From IMG/VR virus record IMGVR_UViG_3300045257_000064, positions 1 through 42,008 of that record: DNA of 42,008 nt, one strand, 5' to 3'. The notes beneath the pieces were generated by a model that saw nothing but the letters and a program-made list of their open reading frames with translations, was not told the origin of the DNA and made no database searches. Of the stretch, positions 8,151-15,049 are shown in pieces. The number at the start of each line of letters is the position of its first letter. The stretch's first letter is position 1. The DNA is from a virus. A program made the position numbers and the translations under genes.

Positions 8151-9101
8151 TTATGATGCAGGAAAATTACCATCTGGAGCGGACCATGGTGTTAATAGAT
8201 AATCCTCAGGTGTCAACCGGCGTCCAAGGGTCAGGTCGGCAGACCCTCCGTCCCTCGCGGACAATCTTGCTATGTAATCCAGCGCTTCTGCTTGCATAGC
8301 CCCGTATTCAAACCCGCGAATTTGCCATAGCCTCCACTTAATACTTAAGACGATGGCCTGACTGTCCACGATTGGGGTATCGCCATCGGCCTGGAATGAG
8401 GCTTTCCGGGTCAGTCCATCCGCCCCAAGCACCCAGAATGCGCTCTCATACTCGAATACCAGCGTTGAGGGATAGTCTGTGGTGGCCGTAGGAGGGGGCC
8501 AGATGCGCCAGCAGGTATTGGGTAGCCCAACCTGCCGCCAGCGCTTCCTTGGCCCTACAGTGACGATGCCAGAGCGCTGCCATTCATCGACCTGCGGAGA
8601 GATTGGTCCGATCAGTTCCCAATGGTTGGTCCGATCCCACATGGTGCGGTTCAGGAACCACTTGAAATCGGCAGGGATATCGAATGTATCTCGGGCGAAG
8701 ATCATCGGCGACTGCAACTGCGTAATCGGCGCTGGCTCATCCATGACGATGGTATGCTGATCGACAACCGTCACGACGCGGGCAGCCGTCGGAATTTCAA
8801 TGCCCGTGACCGCAAAGGCGTTGGCTACGATGCCCGTCGTATCGGCGATGTTTGAAATCGTGGTTAAGCCGGCTACCAAGTCCCCGGCCGTCGTGACCGG
8901 AGTGCCGATATTGATGACGTTGAGGTTCTGGCTCGCCGTCCATTGGTGGGTTTGGTAAAGTTCGTCACCGGCCCGGTTGGCCAGAGCAAGGATTTGCCGC
9001 GCAGTCGTGGTCATATTGCCGATAACGGAAGTGATCGCGGGCAAGCCTAGCTCGTCCACGACTGCCTGCGATATTTGAAGCAGAGTCTGCTGCGCTGCCA
9101 T
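8151..9101 (-). CDS. Head-tail adaptor / head-completion protein
   Basis: 316 aa. The N-terminal helices (LLQISQAVVDELGLP, then ARQILALANRAGDELYQ) followed by a Trp-rich beta region (FKWFLNRTMWDRTNHWELIGP, WRIWPPP) fit a family of podovirus connector proteins that bind the portal; P22 gp4 and T7 gp11 play this role. I recognise the general pattern but not a specific named member. It lies between the decoration-like gene and the HNH/gp10-like pair, as expected for a connector component. ATG 9101 sits three bases after the upstream stop. Confidence 0.6.
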   Translation of the reverse strand: MAAQQTLLQISQAVVDELGLPAITSVIGNMTTTARQILALANRAGDELYQTHQWTASQNLNVINIGTPVTTAGDLVAGLTTISNIADTTGIVANAFAVTGIEIPTAARVVTVVDQHTIVMDEPAPITQLQSPMIFARDTFDIPADFKWFLNRTMWDRTNHWELIGPISPQVDEWQRSGIVTVGPRKRWRQVGLPNTCWRIWPPPTATTDYPSTLVFEYESAFWVLGADGLTRKASFQADGDTPIVDSQAIVLSIKWRLWQIRGFEYGAMQAEALDYIARLSARDGGSADLTLGRRLTPEDYLLTPWSAPDGNFPAS

Positions 9102-9104
9102 TCA

Positions 9105-9989
9105 TCAGTACAGGGAGGCGATAGGCGCCAGATTGGTCGTGAACGTGGTCGGCGGCGCCACGGCGGTAAAGCCCGTCGCATAGACCTGACCCGTCTGCTT
9201 GGCTGCACCGAACGAGCCCAGCGGCGGCGAGTTGTAGCGCGCCGTGCCATTGTCATAGAAAGTCAGGATATAGTACGTGCCCGGCAGCAGGTTGACCGTC
9301 GCCGTGAACGGGATGCGCTGATAAGCGTCGGTGCCCACCATGGGCGTGCTGGCGCTCGTGGCGACGATGGCACCATTCGAGTCAGCCAAACCAACCTTGA
9401 GGTTGCCTGAGGCCACGGAGCCGCTGAAATTGGCAACACCCGTCACCGTGACGTTGATCGGCACCAGCACCTCGCCGATATAGACTTCCGTCGCTACTGG
9501 CGTGGCATCGGTGAAATCGGTCGAGACAGCCGGGACTAGGCCACCGATCGCGATGGTGCGCGCAGACGCTGTCTGGCCCGGCGCAGCAGGAACGCCCTGA
9601 CCGGAGGTTGATGTCGAATAAGCAACCCAGACCGAAGATGCCCCCTGCGTCTGCGGGACAACAAGAGCCGACTGACCGATAGCGACGATCAACGGGGCAT
9701 TCGCAGCCCCGCCATTAATACTGCCACCGGTTGGCGGATAAATGTTCAAAGACGCCGTGGACGCGGACGAATTGCGGACGAAGAAAAACCGCGTAAGAGA
9801 CGCCGAGCCGGATAGAATACCGCCATTCGCGCCAGCAGCAGAAGTGAATACGGTCTGCGAGGCAGTGATCGGCGTTGCGGTGCCTTGCGTTGTGCCAGCA
9901 GCCGTCACCGAGGTAAGGACGCTCTGGCCCAGCAGGGTTGCCTGCTCGCCCGGCATGCCTACGCCCATAAGGTCTTGAGCCAGAGCCAT
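9105..9989 (-). CDS. Virion structural protein, beta-rich
   Basis: 294 aa. A good start site is present (GAGG eight bases before ATG 9989). The first 25 residues are helical; the rest is Thr/Ser/Ala/Val-rich beta sequence with two likely jelly-roll or Ig-like halves (about 70-150 and 165-290), including RFFFVRNSSAS and GTYYILTFYDNGTARY. No enzyme motif is seen. Position between head genes and the adaptor suggests a head-decoration, head-fibre or collar protein. Function is inferred from context. Confidence 0.5.
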   Translation of the reverse strand: MALAQDLMGVGMPGEQATLLGQSVLTSVTAAGTTQGTATPITASQTVFTSAAGANGGILSGSASLTRFFFVRNSSASTASLNIYPPTGGSINGGAANAPLIVAIGQSALVVPQTQGASSVWVAYSTSTSGQGVPAAPGQTASARTIAIGGLVPAVSTDFTDATPVATEVYIGEVLVPINVTVTGVANFSGSVASGNLKVGLADSNGAIVATSASTPMVGTDAYQRIPFTATVNLLPGTYYILTFYDNGTARYNSPPLGSFGAAKQTGQVYATGFTAVAPPTTFTTNLAPIASLY

Positions 9990-9992
9990 GAT

Positions 9993-10706
9993 TTAGTCCT
10001 CTTTCTTGGGACGGCCGGGGCCGCGTTTTTCGGGGAGAGCGGCGGCAATCTGCGCCGCGATCATTTCATTTAACTGCTCAGGCGTGAAGGCAAGTGGCGA
10101 GACAGAGACGTTATTGCCCGGATCGCTCGCGCGCTGAGCGGCAAGGGTGGCCATCTGCTGGCGCATCTCCTGCATCTGCATTTCCAGAGATTGGGTTTTC
10201 TCTCGCTCACGATCAAGCTGGGCTTCGAGTTTGTTGAAGCTCTCAGAGCCCTTAACGGCCCCCAGGTACTTCTTGGCGCGAAGTTTCAGGTCCATGCCGA
10301 ATGGAAGGTTGCCCAGCGACGAGTCCGGCGTTTCGGCCAACTGCTCAATGGTATGGATGCCAACCGATTCCAGGTTCTTCGGGGCCGAGGGCTGGCCAGG
10401 AAACATGATGGCGATCGGCGTGCCTTCATGCGTCGGCTTGCGCCCTGCCTGATAGGCAGACCATGCGTTGGGATAGCGCTGTTCGTCACCCTTGCGGTAT
10501 TCACGGGTAACGGCGTGCATATCGCCATTCTGCTGGACGTGGAGATAATCGCGCTCCTCGTAGACATCTCGCCCTGCCGATTCCGACTGAGCGACCATCA
10601 GCTTTGGCTCACGGGTAAACCATGCAAACGACTGATTGTCGCTGGCCTGAATAACCCCGTTGGGACCGATCCTCGATCCGCTCATGTCTCCGGCAATGCT
10701 GTCCAT
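9993..10706 (-). CDS. Conserved head-region protein with coiled coil and C-terminal AT-hook
   Basis: 237 aa. Residues 15-150 are mixed alpha/beta (FAWFTREPKLMV..., a GDEQRYPNAWSAYQ segment, and a helix-hairpin-like piece at about 110-150). Residues about 155-195 form a charged coiled coil (LDREREKTQSLEMQMQEMRQQ). The last residues, KRGPGRPKKED, carry the GRP core of an AT-hook that binds the minor groove of AT-rich DNA. Family members appear in structural modules of phages without a firmly known role. An internal head protein touching packaged DNA is a reasonable guess. Confidence 0.5.
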   Translation of the reverse strand: MDSIAGDMSGSRIGPNGVIQASDNQSFAWFTREPKLMVAQSESAGRDVYEERDYLHVQQNGDMHAVTREYRKGDEQRYPNAWSAYQAGRKPTHEGTPIAIMFPGQPSAPKNLESVGIHTIEQLAETPDSSLGNLPFGMDLKLRAKKYLGAVKGSESFNKLEAQLDREREKTQSLEMQMQEMRQQMATLAAQRASDPGNNVSVSPLAFTPEQLNEMIAAQIAAALPEKRGPGRPKKED

Positions 10707-10727
10707 CTACTTCTCCAATGAAGGAGG

Positions 10728-10747
10728 GGCGGAGACTTATCCCCGCC
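10728..10747 (-). other. Intergenic RNA hairpin
   Basis: In the 53-bp gap between two structural genes the minus-strand RNA can form an 8-bp stem with a TAAG loop. One pair is a G-U wobble in the minus-strand RNA but an A-C mismatch on the plus strand, which fits a role in the minus-strand transcript. No T-run follows, so it is more likely an mRNA-processing or stability hairpin than a terminator. Confidence 0.35.
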
Positions 10748-10759
10748 CGCTCTCAGGTT

Positions 10760-11299
10760 TTAGTTGACGACCGTCACAACCGGCCAGTTCAGTTCGCCCG
10801 GCGCCGTACCAGCAGTACCGCCACGAGCCGTGGTGAGTACAATGCCAGAAATCGATCGGGTGCCCGTGCCGGTTGCGGTAGCGAGCTGCCCAGCAGTGGC
10901 CGAGGAAGCTAGCGCCACGTTGGCACCGACCGAAGCCGCCACTTGGATGGCGTCGACCTGACCGTAAAGCTGAATCCAGCCATAGTCGCCGGCCGATGCT
11001 ACATACGGGCAAACGCCAACCTTGTCGCCGACCGCACCAACTGCCGTCGAAGTCATGACCGCGGTCTGCAGCGGAGCGTTGGTGATCACCATCGTGTAGC
11101 CAAGACCGGTGCAGCCACCGGTGCCGAAGAGGACGTAAATCCACTGCGACCCGTCTTTGGCCATGGCCATCGTGCCGACGCCGAACGGCGGCGAATATGC
11201 CCCGCTGGTGCCGTAGAGCGAACCCGTCGAACTGACCGGCGTAAAGCTCTGCGTGAAGTCCACGCCGGCCGTGTTTGAAGTCGAATAGGGAAGTGCCAT
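10760..11299 (-). CDS. Head decoration-like virion protein
   Basis: 179 aa, Gly/Thr/Ala/Val-rich and almost wholly beta. It runs from a Ser/Thr-rich N-terminus through KDGSQWIYVLFGTGG and GAVGDKVGVCPYVASAGDYG to an ANVALASSATAGQLATA segment typical of small beta-barrel capsid decoration or stabilisation proteins, in which an early 'uncertainty tag' is removed from a surface value. It is one homing-endonuclease gene downstream of the major capsid gene. Role is inferred from composition and position. Confidence 0.5.
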   Translation of the reverse strand: MALPYSTSNTAGVDFTQSFTPVSSTGSLYGTSGAYSPPFGVGTMAMAKDGSQWIYVLFGTGGCTGLGYTMVITNAPLQTAVMTSTAVGAVGDKVGVCPYVASAGDYGWIQLYGQVDAIQVAASVGANVALASSATAGQLATATGTGTRSISGIVLTTARGGTAGTAPGELNWPVVTVVN

Positions 11300-11899
11300 T
11301 TATTGCATCCTGTGAGCAATGGGCGCAGTCATCGCCCGTTCAAGTGGCCAGCCGCGACCAAGCCTGTTAAACAGGGTGCGCTGGTTGATGCCAAGTCGTT
11401 CTGCCCATTGTGAGACGGTCAGAGTTTCGCCCTGCCACTCGATCTTGTGAGAGGTGCGCTTGTTGTTGAGATTGGCTTTGGCAGTTACCCAACGACAATT
11501 TTCTGGAGAGTATCCCAGATCGTTGTCAATGCGATCGATTTGATGCTTCGCTGGCCTCAACCCCATATCGGCGATGAAGTTAGCGAACTTTTCCCATCTC
11601 TCACATACATCAATGCCGCGACCGCCGTAGTTGGCATAAGCCGCATCATTTGGGTTTCTGCATCGAGCCCTCATTGAGACCCAAATGCGGTAAGTGCTGG
11701 TATTGGCCATGCCATGCTTAAGGACAACTTCGCTATGCAGACATCCGCACGACTTAGTATTTCCTCTCGTGAGATTGGTTGTAATGGCGCGGATGCGCTT
11801 CCCACAATCACATTGGCACAGCCATTTACCATCACCGTCGTATCGCAACGCTATGAGACGACCAAACCGATCACCAGCAATATCAGCAGTTTTATACAT
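11300..11899 (-). CDS. AP2/HNH-type homing endonuclease
   Basis: 199 aa from ATG 11899, chosen because GGAG lies eight bases upstream; the frame extends to 11974 without a good site. The N-terminus has the zinc-binding series WLCQCDCGK and TKSCGCLHSE. It is followed by YRIWVSMRARCRNP, YGGRGIDVCERW, HQIDRIDNDLGYSPENCRW and a C-terminal helix-turn-helix (SQWAERLGINQRTLFNRL). This is a widespread free-standing phage homing nuclease. It sits between the major capsid gene and the decoration-like gene, each of which looks complete. Confidence 0.85.
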   Translation of the reverse strand: MYKTADIAGDRFGRLIALRYDGDGKWLCQCDCGKRIRAITTNLTRGNTKSCGCLHSEVVLKHGMANTSTYRIWVSMRARCRNPNDAAYANYGGRGIDVCERWEKFANFIADMGLRPAKHQIDRIDNDLGYSPENCRWVTAKANLNNKRTSHKIEWQGETLTVSQWAERLGINQRTLFNRLGRGWPLERAMTAPIAHRMQ

Positions 11900-11983
11900 G
11901 ACGGATTCTCCGGTTAAATCACCGGTTAAACCTATCATATCTGAATTGCCGCTGTAATCAAAAAAGTCGCTCATATCATTGTC

Positions 11984-12985
11984 TTACGTTGGGTAAATCA
12001 CCGCTTGCAGCCTTCTGTTGCTAACTGTCAAGTTCCCGGCCCAGGCCATCAGCTTCACGACAGCGTCTTGGTTGATCGAGTACCGGTCAGGATTGAGCGG
12101 TACAAAGTTGCGGTCGGCGTGCGGGCGATACTGTAGGTAGCTCGTATTGAGCATGTACATGTAGCCGCTCGGGGCGCCCCCAATCGGCACCGGATCGCCG
12201 GTATTGCCCTGGAAGCCACCATCGAGCACCACCGGGATGTTATCCATGTAGGTGATGGTGGAGAAACCGGCATTGGCCATGTCGGCATTGGCGATGCGCT
12301 GGATCGGCTGCAGAGATTCGTTGAACAGCCGCCACATCGTATTGTCGCCAACGATCAGGTCGGGCTTGTCGGTACCACGCACCAACTGCACATAGACCGA
12401 GTCCATGTAGCGGCGGATGTTGGCCGAGGTCGCCGCTGCGCCACCGTTGGTGACAGCGCCGTAAGCGATGTTCTGCCAGAACGGCCAGACGTTCGCGTCG
12501 ATACCGCCAACGCTCGATGCGGGAGTGGCGTTGACGAGATACTGCAGGCCACCGATCGCCTTGGGGGTTGTGCCGTCAGAATAGAGGCCCTGAGCGATAA
12601 GCGCCGAGAGCGTCGATTCGGCGTTCTTCACACGGCCGGCGATGAGGTCGATCATCTGTTCCGGGCCAGAGTTCTGCAACTCTTCGAGACCGGAGATGGA
12701 GACCGCCACAGCCGCCTGACGGATCGGGAACGTTGCCGCCGTGAAGATGTTGGACGGTGAGACGTTCAGCACTTCATAGCCGGAATACCAGCCGATCGTG
12801 TTGTTCTGGGCGTATTCGATTTCCTGCCAGATTTCACGGCCACCAGAGAAAGGACGCGCGGTCCCTTTCTTTTCGAGCCGGTTCAGCAGGGCATTGTTAC
12901 GGGTAACGTTGTCAGCCGCCTTTTTGGAGCGATTCTCCAGCGTGGTGGCGACAATATCCCCGATGTTAGGATTGGGATATGCCAC
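11984..12985 (-). CDS. Major capsid protein
   Basis: 333 aa from GTG 12985, with AAGGA eight bases upstream. Features typical of the HK97-fold major capsid family include an N-terminal helix, a GREIWQEIEYAQN loop (E-loop region), FPIRQAAVAVSISGLEELQNSG, the long spine helix with NAESTLSALIAQGLYSDGT, and a late PDLIVGDNTMWRLFNESLQPIQR segment leading to the P-domain and A-domain strands. It follows the scaffold gene directly, the usual order in phages. The protein forms the capsid shell. Confidence 0.85.
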   Translation of the reverse strand: MAYPNPNIGDIVATTLENRSKKAADNVTRNNALLNRLEKKGTARPFSGGREIWQEIEYAQNNTIGWYSGYEVLNVSPSNIFTAATFPIRQAAVAVSISGLEELQNSGPEQMIDLIAGRVKNAESTLSALIAQGLYSDGTTPKAIGGLQYLVNATPASSVGGIDANVWPFWQNIAYGAVTNGGAAATSANIRRYMDSVYVQLVRGTDKPDLIVGDNTMWRLFNESLQPIQRIANADMANAGFSTITYMDNIPVVLDGGFQGNTGDPVPIGGAPSGYMYMLNTSYLQYRPHADRNFVPLNPDRYSINQDAVVKLMAWAGNLTVSNRRLQAVIYPT

Positions 12986-13007
12986 GTGCGGATTCCTTGT
13001 TCATGCC

Positions 13008-14090
13008 TCAGCTTACCGCCGCATTCCAAGCTGCCCGAACATCATCCGCGACTGTGTTTCCATTGGCCTGCCGCAGATTGCTCGCCGAAGCGCCCCCGGT
13101 GGGTGCCCCATTGATTGATACCGCGGCTTTGCGCGCCTTCGCCGTACGCTGCCTTTCCGCGTCCATGGGCGAGGCGCTTGAATGCACCTTGATCATGGCT
13201 TCACGGGTAGCTGGCGTGGCCCATACTGCCTTGTCATAGGCATCCTGCATGGAATCGGCCTGACCGCTGTTGAGCAAATGGCCCATTAGCGATTTGACGG
13301 TATCGAAATGCGGGTGAGCTGGCTGGCCGGTCTGATCCTTCTCACCAGCAAACGTGCTAATGATCGAGTTCGTCTCGGCTTCCTGAGTGCGCTTCTGGTC
13401 AGCTTCCTGGAGTCTTTGCTCCAGGCGCTGGTCTAGCTGCTGGAAGAGTCGGTTTGGATCGAGGGCTTGGCTTGCAGCGGACTGAGGCTGTTGAGAGCCA
13501 TTGACCAGTGCAGCAAGATTGACGCCATAAGCCTGGGCAAGTTCTAGAATAACCTGCGGCGCTTCGGGAGAAGCCAGACGACGCTCAACCGTTACAAGAC
13601 GCTGGACGGCATCAGCCACCGGCATCTGATATTGGTCTGCAATCTGCTGGGCCGGCCCTAATGCCTGCTCATAGCCTCGTTTTTGCTCGGACCACTGCCG
13701 CCCGCCCTCATTGATGTCAGATTCCCGCTTGAGCACTTCCGCTTGAATGGAAGGGGGTATCTTCGACCACTCGGTCTTAGCGCCAGCCGACCAACTCGTT
13801 GGAGGTCCATTCGCCGTTGAGGGCTGGATGGCTTGCTCTTCGCGTCGATCCGCGTCGGTAATTTGCGTTGCGGGAGCAGCGACCTGCTCAACCGATTTGT
13901 CTTTGGCCACGAACTGGCCGCGCTCGTCACGAAGACGCTCGGCCTTGGCCGCGGCGGTTTCATCTGTGGTGGAATTGGCTAGTTTTTCGGCAACGGCTTC
14001 GGAATGCTGCTTGAACGCATCGCGCACGTCATCGGCCACTGTTTCCCGTGTGGTGACTTCCGGTAATAGTTCTTCCGGTTCATCAGCCAT
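13008..14090 (-). CDS. Capsid scaffolding protein
   Basis: 360 aa, highly charged and Gln/Ala/Glu-rich, with long predicted helices (coiled coil at about 210-260, rich in LDQRLEQRLQEADQ). There is a helical block PSIQAEVLKRESDINEGGRQ, a pattern frequent in podovirus scaffolds. It lies immediately upstream of the major capsid gene. It guides shell assembly and leaves before DNA packaging. A short motif, TVADDVR followed by an aromatic, occurs near both ends (about residues 17-26 and 345-355). No protease domain was seen. Confidence 0.75.
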   Translation of the reverse strand: MADEPEELLPEVTTRETVADDVRDAFKQHSEAVAEKLANSTTDETAAAKAERLRDERGQFVAKDKSVEQVAAPATQITDADRREEQAIQPSTANGPPTSWSAGAKTEWSKIPPSIQAEVLKRESDINEGGRQWSEQKRGYEQALGPAQQIADQYQMPVADAVQRLVTVERRLASPEAPQVILELAQAYGVNLAALVNGSQQPQSAASQALDPNRLFQQLDQRLEQRLQEADQKRTQEAETNSIISTFAGEKDQTGQPAHPHFDTVKSLMGHLLNSGQADSMQDAYDKAVWATPATREAMIKVHSSASPMDAERQRTAKARKAAVSINGAPTGGASASNLRQANGNTVADDVRAAWNAAVS

Positions 14091-14433
14091 CGATCAACGG
14101 GTCCAAATCTGCGACATGCGGCTTATAGCCCTGCTCGACCTTGTGATATGCATCGGCGACCTCCGAAGCATCGACGGTAGCATAATACCGTTTGTCCTCT
14201 TGAATGTCATTACCGATTTCAATTCCACCGAATTTCTCGGTGGTTTTGCGAAAAGCGGCTTTCGAGTCGTATATCTGTCCATCGCTTGGATGCAGCAAAT
14301 CGTCTAATTGGTCCCTGACCAGCATCGGCATCGGCAAATCGCTGCGCTGCCGTTCTGAGCGCTTCATGCACGCTCGCGGCCATGCCGTCATCTCGTGCCA
14401 ATCGCCGCAGACCTTGCAATAGCGCTGCCTCAT
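14083..14433 (-). CDS. Small zinc-ribbon-like conserved phage protein
   Basis: 116 aa from ATG 14433, which overlaps the upstream stop (ATGA) and has GAAGG five bases before it. The first residues, MRQRYCKVCGDWH, hold a CxxC-GxxH pair, followed by a Trp-Pro-x-x-C segment: probably a small zinc-binding head. The rest is polar with SDGQIYDSKAAFRKTTEKFGGIEIGND, a pattern common in putative phage DUF proteins that precede scaffold genes. It overlaps the scaffold start by eight bases. Function unknown. Confidence 0.65.
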   Translation of the reverse strand: MRQRYCKVCGDWHEMTAWPRACMKRSERQRSDLPMPMLVRDQLDDLLHPSDGQIYDSKAAFRKTTEKFGGIEIGNDIQEDKRYYATVDASEVADAYHKVEQGYKPHVADLDPLIDG

Positions 14434-14633
14434 TTTACCTTCTCGTAGAGTTGGGCCAGCAGCCACGCCGAGACTTCACCCAGCACCTTGTCGGTATCCG
14501 GCACTTCTGGTCCGAACTCGATTGCACACGCCTCTGCCATGCCGTCAGCCCTGAGCCACGTCTGCCGATCGATGACGCCATGATCGTAGCGGGAGAACAT
14601 CATTTCGCGGATTGCCTGGCGTGTATCTCTCAT
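14430..14633 (-). CDS. Small hypothetical protein
   Basis: 67 aa, acidic and helical, with a RYDHGVIDRQTWLRADGMAE segment and a C-terminal helix (SAWLLAQLYEKVK). It is held in the operon by ATGA overlaps with both neighbours, which is the main evidence that it is translated. No motif of known function is seen. Confidence 0.6.
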   Translation of the reverse strand: MRDTRQAIREMMFSRYDHGVIDRQTWLRADGMAEACAIEFGPEVPDTDKVLGEVSAWLLAQLYEKVK

Positions 14634-15049
14634 AGCGACAACAGCAGCAGCGTCATGGCCTCATCCTGCCTCTGTTTGAGCGCAGGCCTGCCCAGCAATT
14701 CCTCGGCCACGCTGGTAAAATCCAATCGAGGAGGCTGGATGATGTTTTGCACGTCGGCGGGCATCTCAGCGGCCAGCGCATCAAGTAGTTTCGGTTCCTC
14801 AATGGCATCATCGAGCGGTTCTCCCTTGAATGCACGCGTAACCAGCGTCTTGCGGGATTCATCGTCCCTGCGTTTACGCCGGTCAATCTCTTCCTGACGC
14901 TTCTGGAAGGCATGGATGGCGCTCGGGTCATAGGCATTGACGCCACCCGATCCGGTATCCTGGTCCGGAATGATGATCGGACCAATGGCGCCAAATTGGA
15001 ATGCATTCGCTTGGAAAGCCCCAACCTGAAAAGCTGTTTGGCCGGCCAT
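14630..15049 (-). CDS. Hypothetical protein downstream of tailspike
   Basis: 139 aa. The N-terminus is a Phe/Gly/Ala repeat (FQVGAFQANAFQFGAIGP), typical of short phage virion proteins that begin with a phage-tail-like beta segment. The remainder is charged and helical with FQKRQEEIDRRKRRDDESRK. It starts one base after the tailspike stop codon (ATG 15049) and overlaps the next gene by four bases. Function unknown; a chaperone or minor structural role for the tailspike is possible. Confidence 0.6.
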   Translation of the reverse strand: MAGQTAFQVGAFQANAFQFGAIGPIIIPDQDTGSGGVNAYDPSAIHAFQKRQEEIDRRKRRDDESRKTLVTRAFKGEPLDDAIEEPKLLDALAAEMPADVQNIIQPPRLDFTSVAEELLGRPALKQRQDEAMTLLLLSL

